A stretch of 64,000 nucleotides of DNA, taken from positions 40,480 through 104,479 of the forward strand of contig JAQWNF010000024.1 in the NCBI GenBank assembly GCA_029246415.1, given 5' to 3'. Source of the DNA: Glaciecola sp. GTDB taxonomy: Bacteria > Pseudomonadota > Gammaproteobacteria > Enterobacterales > Alteromonadaceae. Shown here in pieces: positions 10,058-18,164 of the stretch (position 1 is its first letter; each line of letters opens with the position of its first letter). The position numbers and the translations under genes were made by a program. The notes below the pieces were generated by a model. It saw only the letters and a list, made by a program, of their open reading frames with translations, did not search any database and was not told the origin of the DNA.

Positions 10058-10279
10058 GGAAATCTCCGTATATTTTAAACTTGTCCATTACATCATTGAC
10101 GCCACCATTAGCGTGAAATCAGTACTGTCGAGACCACTTTGTTTAGTTTGTCATCTCGCCAAATAGTGAGGTTTTATTCTGCCTACAACAACTTATCGAC
10201 GAGATGCAAATTTACTAAAACATTTTTTTCAAAAAATCCATAATTAATTAAAAACGCCCTTTATTAACAATAAAAAATA

Positions 10280-11116
10280 CTATTGAAGTGTCACTTCTTT
10301 TTGAGCTAATACTTGCCCACTGAATTCTTTTTTGCCCTCGAAAACGACTGTTAAACTACCCTTGCTATTCTCTGGAATGGGCGTGTGCCAAATCAATTCT
10401 TTTGTTTGTGTTGGACTATCATTATAAAAACTAAAATCATTTAATGTACCAACATTGATCGAGTTATTACTTCCAAAAGGTATGTAATAAGCATTTAGGC
10501 TTCCAGTACTACTAATATTACCTTTTTGAGATAGTTTCACTAGTAACTGACGCATATTGGGCTTTTCTGGTACTGGATTGATCACCACTTCCTCTATCTG
10601 CGTTTCGATACTTGCTTCTCCATTACGTAGTAGCACTGGAACAGAATAGCTCATCAATAAATTCAACTTCATCAACATACCTTTACTTGGTGAGCGGTTA
10701 TCATTGCTGCGATCTATAGGGAGTGCGGTAAACAATAGATGTGAACGATATTCTTGTTCAGGCATATTGGCTTTTCTTCGCGCCAATACTTTTACGACTT
10801 GACGCTCTCCGGGCCCTAAAGTGACTTGACGAGGGGTGAAACGCAGGTATGGGCTGGCAATTGGAAAACTTTGCTTTTCTTCATCAGTTAGCATCACGTA
10901 GTTGCCATTCTCATCTACGCGCTTCTCTTCCCAACCCATACGGTAACTTTTAGTTTCGTTACCTGAGTTGATTAAAGTGATAGATTGCACACGCTCTCTG
11001 TCACTAAACGCTACGCGAGTAGGCGAGATCAACAAGTTTGCTAATGCCGTATCACTGAATACGAACATCGCCAATAACGCACACGTGCTTTGTTTCAATA
11101 GTAAAGGTAATTTCAT
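10280..11116 (-). CDS. PapD-like periplasmic fimbrial chaperone
   Basis: A 278-residue protein with a signal peptide of about 26 residues (ALA-NLL). The first immunoglobulin-like domain shows the PapD features: LISPTRVAF strand, LINSGNETKSYRMGWEEK, then PYLRFTPRQVTLGPGERQVVKVLARR. A second beta domain follows, with a longer acidic-rich tail than classical chaperones. It should donate a strand to the DUF4402 subunits in the periplasm. It resembles the alternative chaperone families more than FimC. Confidence 0.8.
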   Translation of the reverse strand: MKLPLLLKQSTCALLAMFVFSDTALANLLISPTRVAFSDRERVQSITLINSGNETKSYRMGWEEKRVDENGNYVMLTDEEKQSFPIASPYLRFTPRQVTLGPGERQVVKVLARRKANMPEQEYRSHLLFTALPIDRSNDNRSPSKGMLMKLNLLMSYSVPVLLRNGEASIETQIEEVVINPVPEKPNMRQLLVKLSQKGNISSTGSLNAYYIPFGSNNSINVGTLNDFSFYNDSPTQTKELIWHTPIPENSKGSLTVVFEGKKEFSGQVLAQKEVTLQ

Positions 11117-11173
11117 GGTGTTTCTTCCTTGATTAAAATTTCTGTATCAATATTCTTATTTAATGTTTATAAA

Positions 11174-11644
11174 TTAATAACTAACAGTTAACTTGAGTTG
11201 GTGTGTGTAGGTAGTGTCAACAAAGTGATTCACACCAGAACCTGATGTCGTCAGCTTACCGCCAAATGGGACCACCGCGCTCCCATCGCTCTCTGTATAT
11301 ATCCGCTGAGTGACGTGAATTTGTTCTAGCGTGAAAACTTCACTCGAATATTTTTCAGCAAACGATTGTCCTTGTAAGATATGCGGTGTGATATGTAATT
11401 CGACATGTTGATAAAAGTCAGTCAATTCCATCACGCCTACCTCACCTACCGAGATAATATGAATATTATTCGACGAGCTAACTTGTCCGTACTGATTAAT
11501 ATTAATAAATCCAGGTGTATTATTATTGGCGATGACAATATTCCCCATGCTTAATGGTTGTATTAGTTCTATTTCTTGCCCATCTGCAACCGACAAGTTT
11601 ACCAGTAGAAGGCTTACTGCAAATACATCACGATAGAGACCCAC
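11174..11644 (-). CDS. DUF4402-like secreted protein, possible minor subunit or adaptor
   Basis: A 156-residue protein with an N-terminal signal peptide (cleavage near residue 21-23). The body follows the DUF4402 outline in short form: LIQPLSMGNIVI, ININQYGQVSSS, and a C-terminal strand ending TYTHQLKLTVSY. The similarity is to the pattern only, so the family call is tentative. It lies between the chaperone and the SPOR lipoprotein in the same operon, which suggests a minor or tip subunit. Confidence 0.55.
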   Translation of the reverse strand: MGLYRDVFAVSLLLVNLSVADGQEIELIQPLSMGNIVIANNNTPGFININQYGQVSSSNNIHIISVGEVGVMELTDFYQHVELHITPHILQGQSFAEKYSSEVFTLEQIHVTQRIYTESDGSAVVPFGGKLTTSGSGVNHFVDTTYTHQLKLTVSY

Positions 11645-11661
11645 GTTATCCCCTCCTATAT

Positions 11662-12672
11662 TTATAATGCTTCACCACTAAAATCCGTTACTCTGCAGTA
11701 TTGTTTATTTTGGCGCACTTGTTGGCAAAATGCTTTAGCACCTAACTTGGTATCGTAAGGACCAACTCGTAAGCTATAAAACACCTGATTTTGAACGGCG
11801 ACTTGTTTTACCACTGCCCCCTTATTACAGATAAATGGGTATTTTTTCGCTACATCATCCCACGCTTTAGTCAAAAAGCTCTCTTGCTTAAACGATGAAA
11901 CATTTACGCCATATACACTTTTATCAGGTGCGACTTCTGTGGGTCTACACTCTTGATATGCTCGTTCAATAATATCTTTTGCGATGAGCTGCGTTTGTTC
12001 GCCACCTATATCTTGTGAGCGTGCAGTATTTTGTTCAGATACTGTTGAAGATTTAAAAGCATTAGCCACTGGACTTCCTGCTGCAGCCGCTTGTAAACCT
12101 ACAGTTTGTACTTTTACCTGATTGATTGGTTTTATGGGAGGTACGACCTTAGCGACGATAGTTTCTGGTGAGTTCGGTTCTGTTATAGCATTCGTACTGG
12201 GAGTATTTATAGTGGGAGTAACAGCGGGTACCAGCTCTTCGCTCATATCTGATTCAGCAACAATACTGGTATCTGACGCCACACTATTTAACTCCACAGT
12301 ATTATCAACCACGACAGGCTCAATGACTTCGCTTTCATCTAATGGTTTAACATCTGTTACTGGTTTAATTTCAGCTTTCGCTACTTGTACGCCATCATCA
12401 TCTTGAAATCTTGCAATCTGGGTCACCAGTGTTCTTAGATCTGATTCAAGGGCCACTAATCGCTCAATCGCAGGGCGAGCAGCTTCATAATCAGCTATAT
12501 GCGATTCAAGCTGTTCTTTCATAATCTGTTGTTTAAGTGCAAGGTTTAACCCACCTTCAGCCGGTTTAGGTGTTGATTCGCATCCTGACATCGTCAACAT
12601 GAGTAACATCAACGCCAACAACCGACGTTGCCCAGCATTAAAAATATGAGTGTTCATCGTTTTCTTCCTCAT
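11662..12672 (-). CDS. SPOR-domain lipoprotein of the fibre cluster
   Basis: A 336-residue protein with a lipobox (MSGC, Cys31), a Pro/Thr/Val-rich low-complexity linker (about 95-225) and a C-terminal SPOR-like domain (about 245-336: VYGVNVSSF, then FYSLRVGPY). SPOR domains bind denuded peptidoglycan. The ATG at 12672 overlaps the usher stop (ATGA). A second ATG at 12657 has a good AGGAAG site 6 bases upstream and is a real alternative start. A lipid anchor with a peptidoglycan-binding end would tie the usher to the cell wall; this role is inferred. Confidence 0.75.
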   Translation of the reverse strand: MRKKTMNTHIFNAGQRRLLALMLLMLTMSGCESTPKPAEGGLNLALKQQIMKEQLESHIADYEAARPAIERLVALESDLRTLVTQIARFQDDDGVQVAKAEIKPVTDVKPLDESEVIEPVVVDNTVELNSVASDTSIVAESDMSEELVPAVTPTINTPSTNAITEPNSPETIVAKVVPPIKPINQVKVQTVGLQAAAAGSPVANAFKSSTVSEQNTARSQDIGGEQTQLIAKDIIERAYQECRPTEVAPDKSVYGVNVSSFKQESFLTKAWDDVAKKYPFICNKGAVVKQVAVQNQVFYSLRVGPYDTKLGAKAFCQQVRQNKQYCRVTDFSGEAL

Positions 12673-15600
12673 GGTATTTCAACTTTGTGTGTGATTATTT
12701 CACACGCTATTCCTTGTTGTTCAAGCGCATTACATTGCTCAAACGCGTATTGTTTGTTTTGGTACAACCCCACACCTAAATAATCACCTTGCTGCGGATC
12801 ATCATCATTGAAAAAAAAGGGCTCATTTAACATTGCTTTAGATTCATCACTTGTCGAACGTAATAATATTTGCCAGTAAGTTTGCATGATATCAGGTGTA
12901 TTAAACTGACCTAGTGTGACTGCGTACTGTGCATCGTATTGTTTGGCATTAAGCATAAAATCGACACCACTGATCAAATCACCTTTTGCGCTGAGTGTGA
13001 TTGGAATATCCTGAACAGGTTTTGCATCTCTAGCACGTAAATACTCATCGTCTACTTCTATGTGGTAATCACCAGGTAAAATATCTAAGAACAAATAATA
13101 TCCGTCATATTCACTCGAAATGCTTTGTACTAACTCACCATCGCTATTAATTAAATTAAGGGTTACGTATGCAAGCTGACGTTGGTTATCATATGCGTCA
13201 GTGAAAAAAACATTGCCTTCGATTTCACTCGACATAGTGACCGGTATTGAAACTTCATTAATAAAGCCACTTCGACCACGTACCGCAAACCCTTTTTCAA
13301 GTTGCATCATAAATGGATCCGGTAAAGTATCTCGGTGAACAATAATATCTGTGACCACGCTGTCACGAATACCAGTAATACCAGCCACACCATCCTCGTT
13401 GGTTACCGCCCGACGTGTCGCTTGAGGCGCAGAGACTTTTACATTAGGTAGCGGTTCGTCATTTTCATCAAACACGCCATTGAGGTTATTATCTAAAAAA
13501 ACGAGGGCAACTACAGTACCAGCACTTGTCAAACTGCGTCGATTCATTACCATGGTTTTAGCATCATCAACCAATCCCATCCCAAAACGGATATTCATAC
13601 TAGAATTCCATCCCAAAATATCGGAGTAGTTAAAATATGAAGATAATGAAAAGCTATCATGTCGCCAATTGATGTTTAAAGAGGTTTGTCCCGTCTTGTT
13701 TTCCAAATTACGTGATAAAGTCAAACGCGATTTGATATTGTTAGTGATATTGTAATTGAGCTGAGCGGAGAGCTGTTCAACATTCCACGTATCAAAATCA
13801 AACTGCGATTGCATATTCACGTCTACTTGGCCAATTTTGCGTGATACGTTTAAGCTACCAGATACATAATTTGAGCTATCATCGCCAAATTCGTCATCAT
13901 TAAATGGTTGTGTATCATCATCAACGCGATTAACAATCACGCCCAAATTTACGTTAGTTCCATATAGTCGACTACCAAACCGACTGCTTAGCCGTTTAGT
14001 AATAATGTCATTAACATTGCTATTAATCGTAAAGTCATTTTGATAATTGAGATTTATATCACCAATCAATGGAAAGCCACCACTGGCCGATAGGAGTAAA
14101 TTGCTAGCTGAATTGGTTTGTTGAATATCATTTTCATCTATGAACTCAGCTTGAGAATGTGAGACACTCGCAGATAGTGCGTGTTTTTTGAAACTGGTTC
14201 TCAATGAAGCATTAACCGATTTTTGTCCCGCATCAGTTCCTGTAAAGCTCAACCCCATGAGTAATTGATTCAACCATTGGGTATTTAACCCAACATTAAA
14301 TAACTGTAAGTCCGTATCGCCACCAAAACGATTTTCATACCCGGCACGAATCGCTAATGAAGGGGTGAGACTTTTTTCGTAATAACTACTTAGTAATGAC
14401 CCATTTTTAATATCAGTATCAAGCTTATCGATATTAAGCATACTGTTATCTAAATCGGTTAACGATAATCCAAACAGTCCTTTTTTAGATTGCAACGTTT
14501 GGGTCACTATTCTTTCTATAATCTTTGAATCCACCTGCCCTTGTGGTCCATAAAATTTCAACTCAAACGTGTTTTTTCCATAAAATAGTGGGATATCTTT
14601 AAACTCATATCGCCCAGTATCCACGGCAATCTGTCGTTCGATTAAGATCCCATTGCGGTATAGCTCAACATCCCAGTCCGTTTGTATTGGTCCTTGTAAT
14701 GTTGTGACATCGATATCTTGCTCTGAATTGTTCGAGCGGTTTGTAAATGCAATACCTCTAGATAGGCCACCTGTCGAACTCAACCCTCCACGGACTGATT
14801 GCACATCACCAAATTCGATTTCAGTGATCCCTGTATTAAGTATCGAACCATTGAGAGCTTTTCTCGAAAAATTAAGTGACGCACTCTCCAAACCGGATTG
14901 ATTAGACCCTCTTAAAAAAAACTCACTACGCATAAACGCAAGATCACGCGCTCCTAAAGCGGAATAACCAAACGAAGTAGTACTATTGCCATGGCTCGCA
15001 TTGAGTACCACGTCCATGGTTTGTGGGGACAGTAACTGATAATCGGCGTCTTTGGGCGTAAATTGCGCAGCCTGACGACCATATCCTTTATTGATTTTGT
15101 TATTTTTTCTGGCGTAACGTAACTGTACTGGCAGCGGTGAACTGGCAGTTAAAATACACTTTAAGTTAATAAAGTCATACTCAAGTGTTAATCCAAACCA
15201 CTGTGCTAATAATTCACCATTAATATAAATATCATCAAACTCGATTTGGTAATCATCTTGTTGTAGCTCTGATTGCACCCCGTTGATTTCTACAGTAACA
15301 CTTTCAGCGCTACCGTCTTCGGGTCGATTGATGCTGAGTGAAAATAAATTCGCTTCTTTTATAAACCAACCGGTATATTCTGTCTGTTTGGCATTGACCT
15401 CAATAGCAAAATCCAAAGCGGTCTGAAATTCGTTTAATCCCAACCGTAATCCGTTTTGGTATTTATATGAGAATAACTCTCCGAGCTTCAGATTATCGAT
15501 AATGATTGCAAAAATAAGCTCTTCGCCGTCTTTAAATCGTTTACTCGGATCTTTTAGCAACGGCGCTATGGGAATATCTTGTGTGATGGTTTTGTATTTA

Positions 15601-15770
15601 TCGTTTAATCGGTATAACGCCTCTAAAAACTCGGCTTTTTGTGACTCTTGAAGCGGTAATTCTGACACTTCCTCACCGTGCACGTCAGACACACTGAAAC
15701 ACAGCGTCGATAGGCATAAACCCAACAACACTATGTTTTTCAATGTATTAACCGAACTAAACACCATCAC
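12669..15770 (-). CDS. Outer-membrane usher-like protein with C-terminal SPOR-like domain
   Basis: A 1033-residue protein with a signal peptide (about 1-32, VHG-EEV). The central part has the many alternating strands of an usher barrel and usher-like segments such as DVELYRNGILIERQIAVDTGRYEF (in part, near 370) and NTFELKFYGPQGQ. A plug and C-terminal beta domains follow, with a calcium-type loop DNNLNGVFDENDEPL near 755. The last 80 residues (YAVTLGQF ... YLGVGLYQNKQYAFEQC) look like a SPOR domain, not a normal usher end. It is the first gene of the operon and overlaps the SPOR lipoprotein gene by ATGA. Confidence 0.75.
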   Translation of the reverse strand: MMVFSSVNTLKNIVLLGLCLSTLCFSVSDVHGEEVSELPLQESQKAEFLEALYRLNDKYKTITQDIPIAPLLKDPSKRFKDGEELIFAIIIDNLKLGELFSYKYQNGLRLGLNEFQTALDFAIEVNAKQTEYTGWFIKEANLFSLSINRPEDGSAESVTVEINGVQSELQQDDYQIEFDDIYINGELLAQWFGLTLEYDFINLKCILTASSPLPVQLRYARKNNKINKGYGRQAAQFTPKDADYQLLSPQTMDVVLNASHGNSTTSFGYSALGARDLAFMRSEFFLRGSNQSGLESASLNFSRKALNGSILNTGITEIEFGDVQSVRGGLSSTGGLSRGIAFTNRSNNSEQDIDVTTLQGPIQTDWDVELYRNGILIERQIAVDTGRYEFKDIPLFYGKNTFELKFYGPQGQVDSKIIERIVTQTLQSKKGLFGLSLTDLDNSMLNIDKLDTDIKNGSLLSSYYEKSLTPSLAIRAGYENRFGGDTDLQLFNVGLNTQWLNQLLMGLSFTGTDAGQKSVNASLRTSFKKHALSASVSHSQAEFIDENDIQQTNSASNLLLSASGGFPLIGDINLNYQNDFTINSNVNDIITKRLSSRFGSRLYGTNVNLGVIVNRVDDDTQPFNDDEFGDDSSNYVSGSLNVSRKIGQVDVNMQSQFDFDTWNVEQLSAQLNYNITNNIKSRLTLSRNLENKTGQTSLNINWRHDSFSLSSYFNYSDILGWNSSMNIRFGMGLVDDAKTMVMNRRSLTSAGTVVALVFLDNNLNGVFDENDEPLPNVKVSAPQATRRAVTNEDGVAGITGIRDSVVTDIIVHRDTLPDPFMMQLEKGFAVRGRSGFINEVSIPVTMSSEIEGNVFFTDAYDNQRQLAYVTLNLINSDGELVQSISSEYDGYYLFLDILPGDYHIEVDDEYLRARDAKPVQDIPITLSAKGDLISGVDFMLNAKQYDAQYAVTLGQFNTPDIMQTYWQILLRSTSDESKAMLNEPFFFNDDDPQQGDYLGVGLYQNKQYAFEQCNALEQQGIACEIITHKVEIP

Positions 15771-15799
15771 TGTCCTTGCGATTACGCCGTCAACAAAGA

Positions 15800-15858
15800 G
15801 TCATTTTTTCGACAAAATGACGTCATTGATCTTCCTTCACGGATTATTTGCAATAATC
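15800..15858 (-). promoter_or_regulatory. Palindrome cluster upstream of the usher operon
   Basis: Three inverted repeats lie 30-90 bases before the usher start: GTCATTTT/AAAATGAC (15800-15807 and 15814-15821), the perfect 12-bp palindrome AATGACGTCATT (15816-15827) and GATTATT-TGC-AATAATC (15842-15858). The position suggests operator sites for a dimeric regulator. I do not recognise the regulator and do not see a clear core promoter. Confidence 0.35.
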
Positions 15859-15959
15859 ACACCAAGATGAACATATGTATTTATAGATTAGGACGAGGTG
15901 ACAAATCGAAGGTACATGTAATTTGGGTGCGCGTTGGCGTGAAATCGCAGACATAAAAA

Positions 15960-15979
15960 AACCACCCAAAAGGGTGGTT
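15960..15979 (-). terminator. Terminator of the tRNA operon
   Basis: An 8-bp stem (AACCACCC 15960-15967, GGGTGGTT 15972-15979) with a 4-base loop. On the minus strand it is followed by a T run, 10 bases after the tRNA-Arg 3' end. Confidence 0.88.
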
Positions 15980-15989
15980 CGTTTATAGT

Positions 15990-16066
15990 TGGCGCGTGCG
16001 GAAGGATTCGAACCTCCGACCGCCTGGTTCGTAGCCAGGTACTCTATCCAGCTGAGCTACGCACGC
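15990..16066 (-). tRNA. tRNA-Arg (ACG)
   Basis: A 77-base tRNA with encoded CCA. The acceptor arms GCGTGCG and CGCACGC pair perfectly. The anticodon stem CCTGG/CCAGG encloses loop CTACGAA, anticodon ACG, and the T loop reads GGTTCGAATCC. ACG arginine tRNA is normally edited to inosine at position 34. Confidence 0.96.
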
Positions 16067-16107
16067 GCACTAAAACTTGTTCGTTGTACTCTTCAACCAT
16101 TTAAACA

Positions 16108-16199
<92 letters not shown>

Positions 16200-16214
16200 A
16201 CAACGAGGAGTCGC

Positions 16215-16242
16215 ATTCTACTCGACCCAGTTGATAAGTCAA
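16215..16242 (-). promoter_or_regulatory. Sigma-70 promoter of the tRNA operon
   Basis: On the minus strand TTGACT (16237-16242) and TAGAAT (16215-16220) are separated by 16 bases and followed by a G/C-containing discriminator, as in stable RNA promoters. The tRNA-Ser 5' end is 15 bases beyond the -10 box. Confidence 0.75.
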
Positions 16243-16640
16243 TGCTTTAACTAAACAAAATATTAAAAAAATGCAATCTCTTCATTTTTTGTTTATTAAA
16301 CCGTCAAAACAATGCTTATTGCACAGAAATCTAAGGATAAAGGATAGGAGTCACGTATTTAATTTTTTCCCTATGATTTTCGAGACCTGTTAAGTGGTCT
16401 TAAAAATCATAGGGAATAAAAAGGCTGTATGCTAACTAATGCCGTCTATTGGCTATCGAATACAAAGCTGCTCTACTCGACCACTTCCACAAACCCAATA
16501 GACCTTACATAAACTCTACGTACCTGACACAACCGACACACTTTATTACGTTATGGGTAGGCCAGTTTTACCGTCAGCATATTCCCAAGATAGACTTTCG
16601 CAACTAGTATTAATCCACCAATCACAAACCAAGGCCGCTC
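16243..16640. other. Gene-poor stretch between the tRNA operon and the toxin-antitoxin pair
   Basis: No supportable gene. The left half is A/T-rich and contains the long hairpin listed separately at 16369-16414. The right half (16424-16630) is closer to coding-like composition but has no open frame of useful length and no match I recognise; it may be decayed DNA and must also hold the toxin-antitoxin promoter. Confidence 0.5.
16369..16414. repeat. Long imperfect palindrome (46 bp hairpin)
   Basis: The outer arms CCCTATGATTTT (16369-16380) and AAAATCATAGGG (16403-16414) are perfectly complementary. An inner stem AGACC/GGTCT (16383-16387, 16396-16400) continues after a 2-base internal loop. 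Flanking T and A runs extend the symmetry with one mismatch. No gene ends near it on the plus strand, so it may be a bidirectional terminator or a remnant of a small repeat element. Confidence 0.65.
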
Positions 16641-16895
16641 ATGAAAGCGATTAGACCGATTTTGGTACAAAGCTCAACGAGTATCTCAGAGCTAAAAAAG
16701 AACCCTAGAGCCGTTATTCAACAAGGTGAGGGCTTTCCCGTAGCGGTATTAAACAGAAATAAACCGGAGTTTTATTGTGTGCCAGAGGCATTATTTGAAA
16801 AGATGACGGATCAGTTAGAAAATATGCAACTACTTAGGTTAGTAGCTCAGCGACACAGTCAACCTGAGAGTGAGATCAACATTGGACATTTATAA
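16641..16895 (+). CDS. Type II antitoxin, Phd/YefM (StbD-like) family
   Basis: An 84-residue protein with the family core SISELKKNPRAVIQQGEGFPVAVLNRNKPEFYCVP (in part, 14-48), which forms the DNA-binding Phd fold. The C-terminal helix should wrap the toxin. The toxin frame begins inside its last codons, as usual for coupled pairs. It should repress its own promoter in the stretch upstream. The pairing with a RelE-type toxin resembles StbDE. Confidence 0.85.
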   Translation: MKAIRPILVQSSTSISELKKNPRAVIQQGEGFPVAVLNRNKPEFYCVPEALFEKMTDQLENMQLLRLVAQRHSQPESEINIGHL

Positions 16896-17148
16896 ATTAA
16901 TATTTAAAAAAGAAGCCCTAGAAGAATGGCTGCAATGTGAAGCCTTTGTCCAACGCCAATTTAAACATCAATTAAAAGCGCGCTTATCAATGCCTAAAAG
17001 AGGGGCTGATAGGCTAGATGAACGCACTCAATCCTATAAAATCACGCTAACACAGTCACAATACAGACTAGTGTATCAAGTGAGGGATGGCGCACAAGAA
17101 ATAGCGATTATTGCTATCACTCACCGCGCTTTTCATCATCTTTGGTAA
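16882..17148 (+). CDS. RelE/StbE-like toxin, shortened C-terminus
   Basis: Read from TTG 16882 the product has 88 residues; a GTG at 16870 would add four. No ATG start is available. The fold markers are ALEEW near 13, YKITL near 50 and the RelE core YRLVYQV. From my memory of E. coli RelE, the Arg81 position is kept (THR) but the chain ends at a Trp where catalytic Tyr87 would be. Normal family members continue for about eight residues. The last 32 bases overlap the pssA 3' end on the other strand, so the C-terminus is read from antisense pssA DNA. Activity is doubtful. Confidence 0.7.
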   Translation: MDIYKLIFKKEALEEWLQCEAFVQRQFKHQLKARLSMPKRGADRLDERTQSYKITLTQSQYRLVYQVRDGAQEIAIIAITHRAFHHLW

Positions 17149-17905
17149 ATTCTGCGTCAACATCGTTTTCAGGATCACCCACAACGTCTTCTAGGCGCAC
17201 TTTATCAACGCTTCTGAAAGTATTAACAGGTCCTGCTAGAGCATATAATGCAAATACAATAAACAATACCAGCGCAGGCTCTGTAGCAACAACTACAAAC
17301 ACGAGCATCACAATCAATAATGCAACAAACGGGACTTTACCCGCCCAATTGACTTCTTTAAACGAGTTATATTTAAAGTTACTGACCATTAGTAACCCAC
17401 TTAACGCAGTAATACCGGCCAGTACCCAACTCATATAATCTGAAGCCAAAGAATATTCTTGTGCAACCCATACAAAACCAGCTACGACACCAGCGGCAGC
17501 TGGGCTTGCTAATCCTTGGAAAAAGCGTTGATCAGCAATGCCTACTTGCGTATTAAAACGCGCTAAACGCAACGCACCTCCGGCTACATAAATAAATGCC
17601 GCAAGCCAGCCGAGTTTACCTAAGTCAGCAAATCCCCAGTTATAAGCGACTAATGCAGGAGCGACACCAAATGACACCATATCTGCCATGGAGTCATATT
17701 CAGCACCAAACTCACTTTGTGTGTTCGTGATCCGTGCGACACGACCATCCAAGCCATCAAAAATCATCGCAATAAATATAGCAATAGCAGCCGCTTCAAA
17801 ACGACCATTCATACTCGCAACAACTGCGTAAAAGCCAGAAAACAAGCCTGCGGTCGTTAATAAATTAGGAAGAAGGTAGATACCTTTCTTTGGAACAGGG
17901 GACAT
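17117..17905 (-). CDS. pssA: CDP-diacylglycerol-serine O-phosphatidyltransferase
   Basis: A 262-residue inner-membrane enzyme that makes phosphatidylserine, the precursor of phosphatidylethanolamine. The CDP-alcohol phosphotransferase motif is complete: DGRVAR, eight residues, G, three, D, three, D (residues about 53-76). About seven membrane helices follow. This is the membrane-integral type, not the soluble E. coli type. The acidic C-terminal tail overlaps the toxin gene by 32 bp in convergent orientation. ATG 17905 has an AGACGAGATTG-like leader with a moderate ribosome site. Confidence 0.92.
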   Translation of the reverse strand: MSPVPKKGIYLLPNLLTTAGLFSGFYAVVASMNGRFEAAAIAIFIAMIFDGLDGRVARITNTQSEFGAEYDSMADMVSFGVAPALVAYNWGFADLGKLGWLAAFIYVAGGALRLARFNTQVGIADQRFFQGLASPAAAGVVAGFVWVAQEYSLASDYMSWVLAGITALSGLLMVSNFKYNSFKEVNWAGKVPFVALLIVMLVFVVVATEPALVLFIVFALYALAGPVNTFRSVDKVRLEDVVGDPENDVDAEFTKDDEKRGE

Positions 17906-18071
17906 AATTCAATCTCGTCTAGTTGATGCCGATAATGTAACACAAGTGGTTGAGTAAATTAATATTGTGTTTAGGTAATTGTAAGATAAATGTCTGATTC
18001 TTTTACACTTAACGGATCAATAAGCCCGAAGATAACAGTTAACCCATTGATTACTAATCACTTTAAAACTA

Positions 18072-18087
18072 TGGAACAATGTTTGCA
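18072..18087 (+). promoter_or_regulatory. Sigma-54 promoter of the PEP-CTERM gene
   Basis: TGGAACAATGTTTGCA matches the -24/-12 consensus closely: TGG, then GG and GC separated by exactly ten bases, and TTGCA. It lies 77 bases before the start codon. PEP-CTERM genes in exosortase systems are commonly predicted to use sigma-54 with the PrsK/PrsR pair, which supports it. Confidence 0.7.
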
Positions 18088-18164
18088 ATCTTTTGAACAG
18101 CTGGTTAATTATGCGTGATTGAACAGTGACATACTTCAATTAAAACTAAGATAAGGATAGTCCT

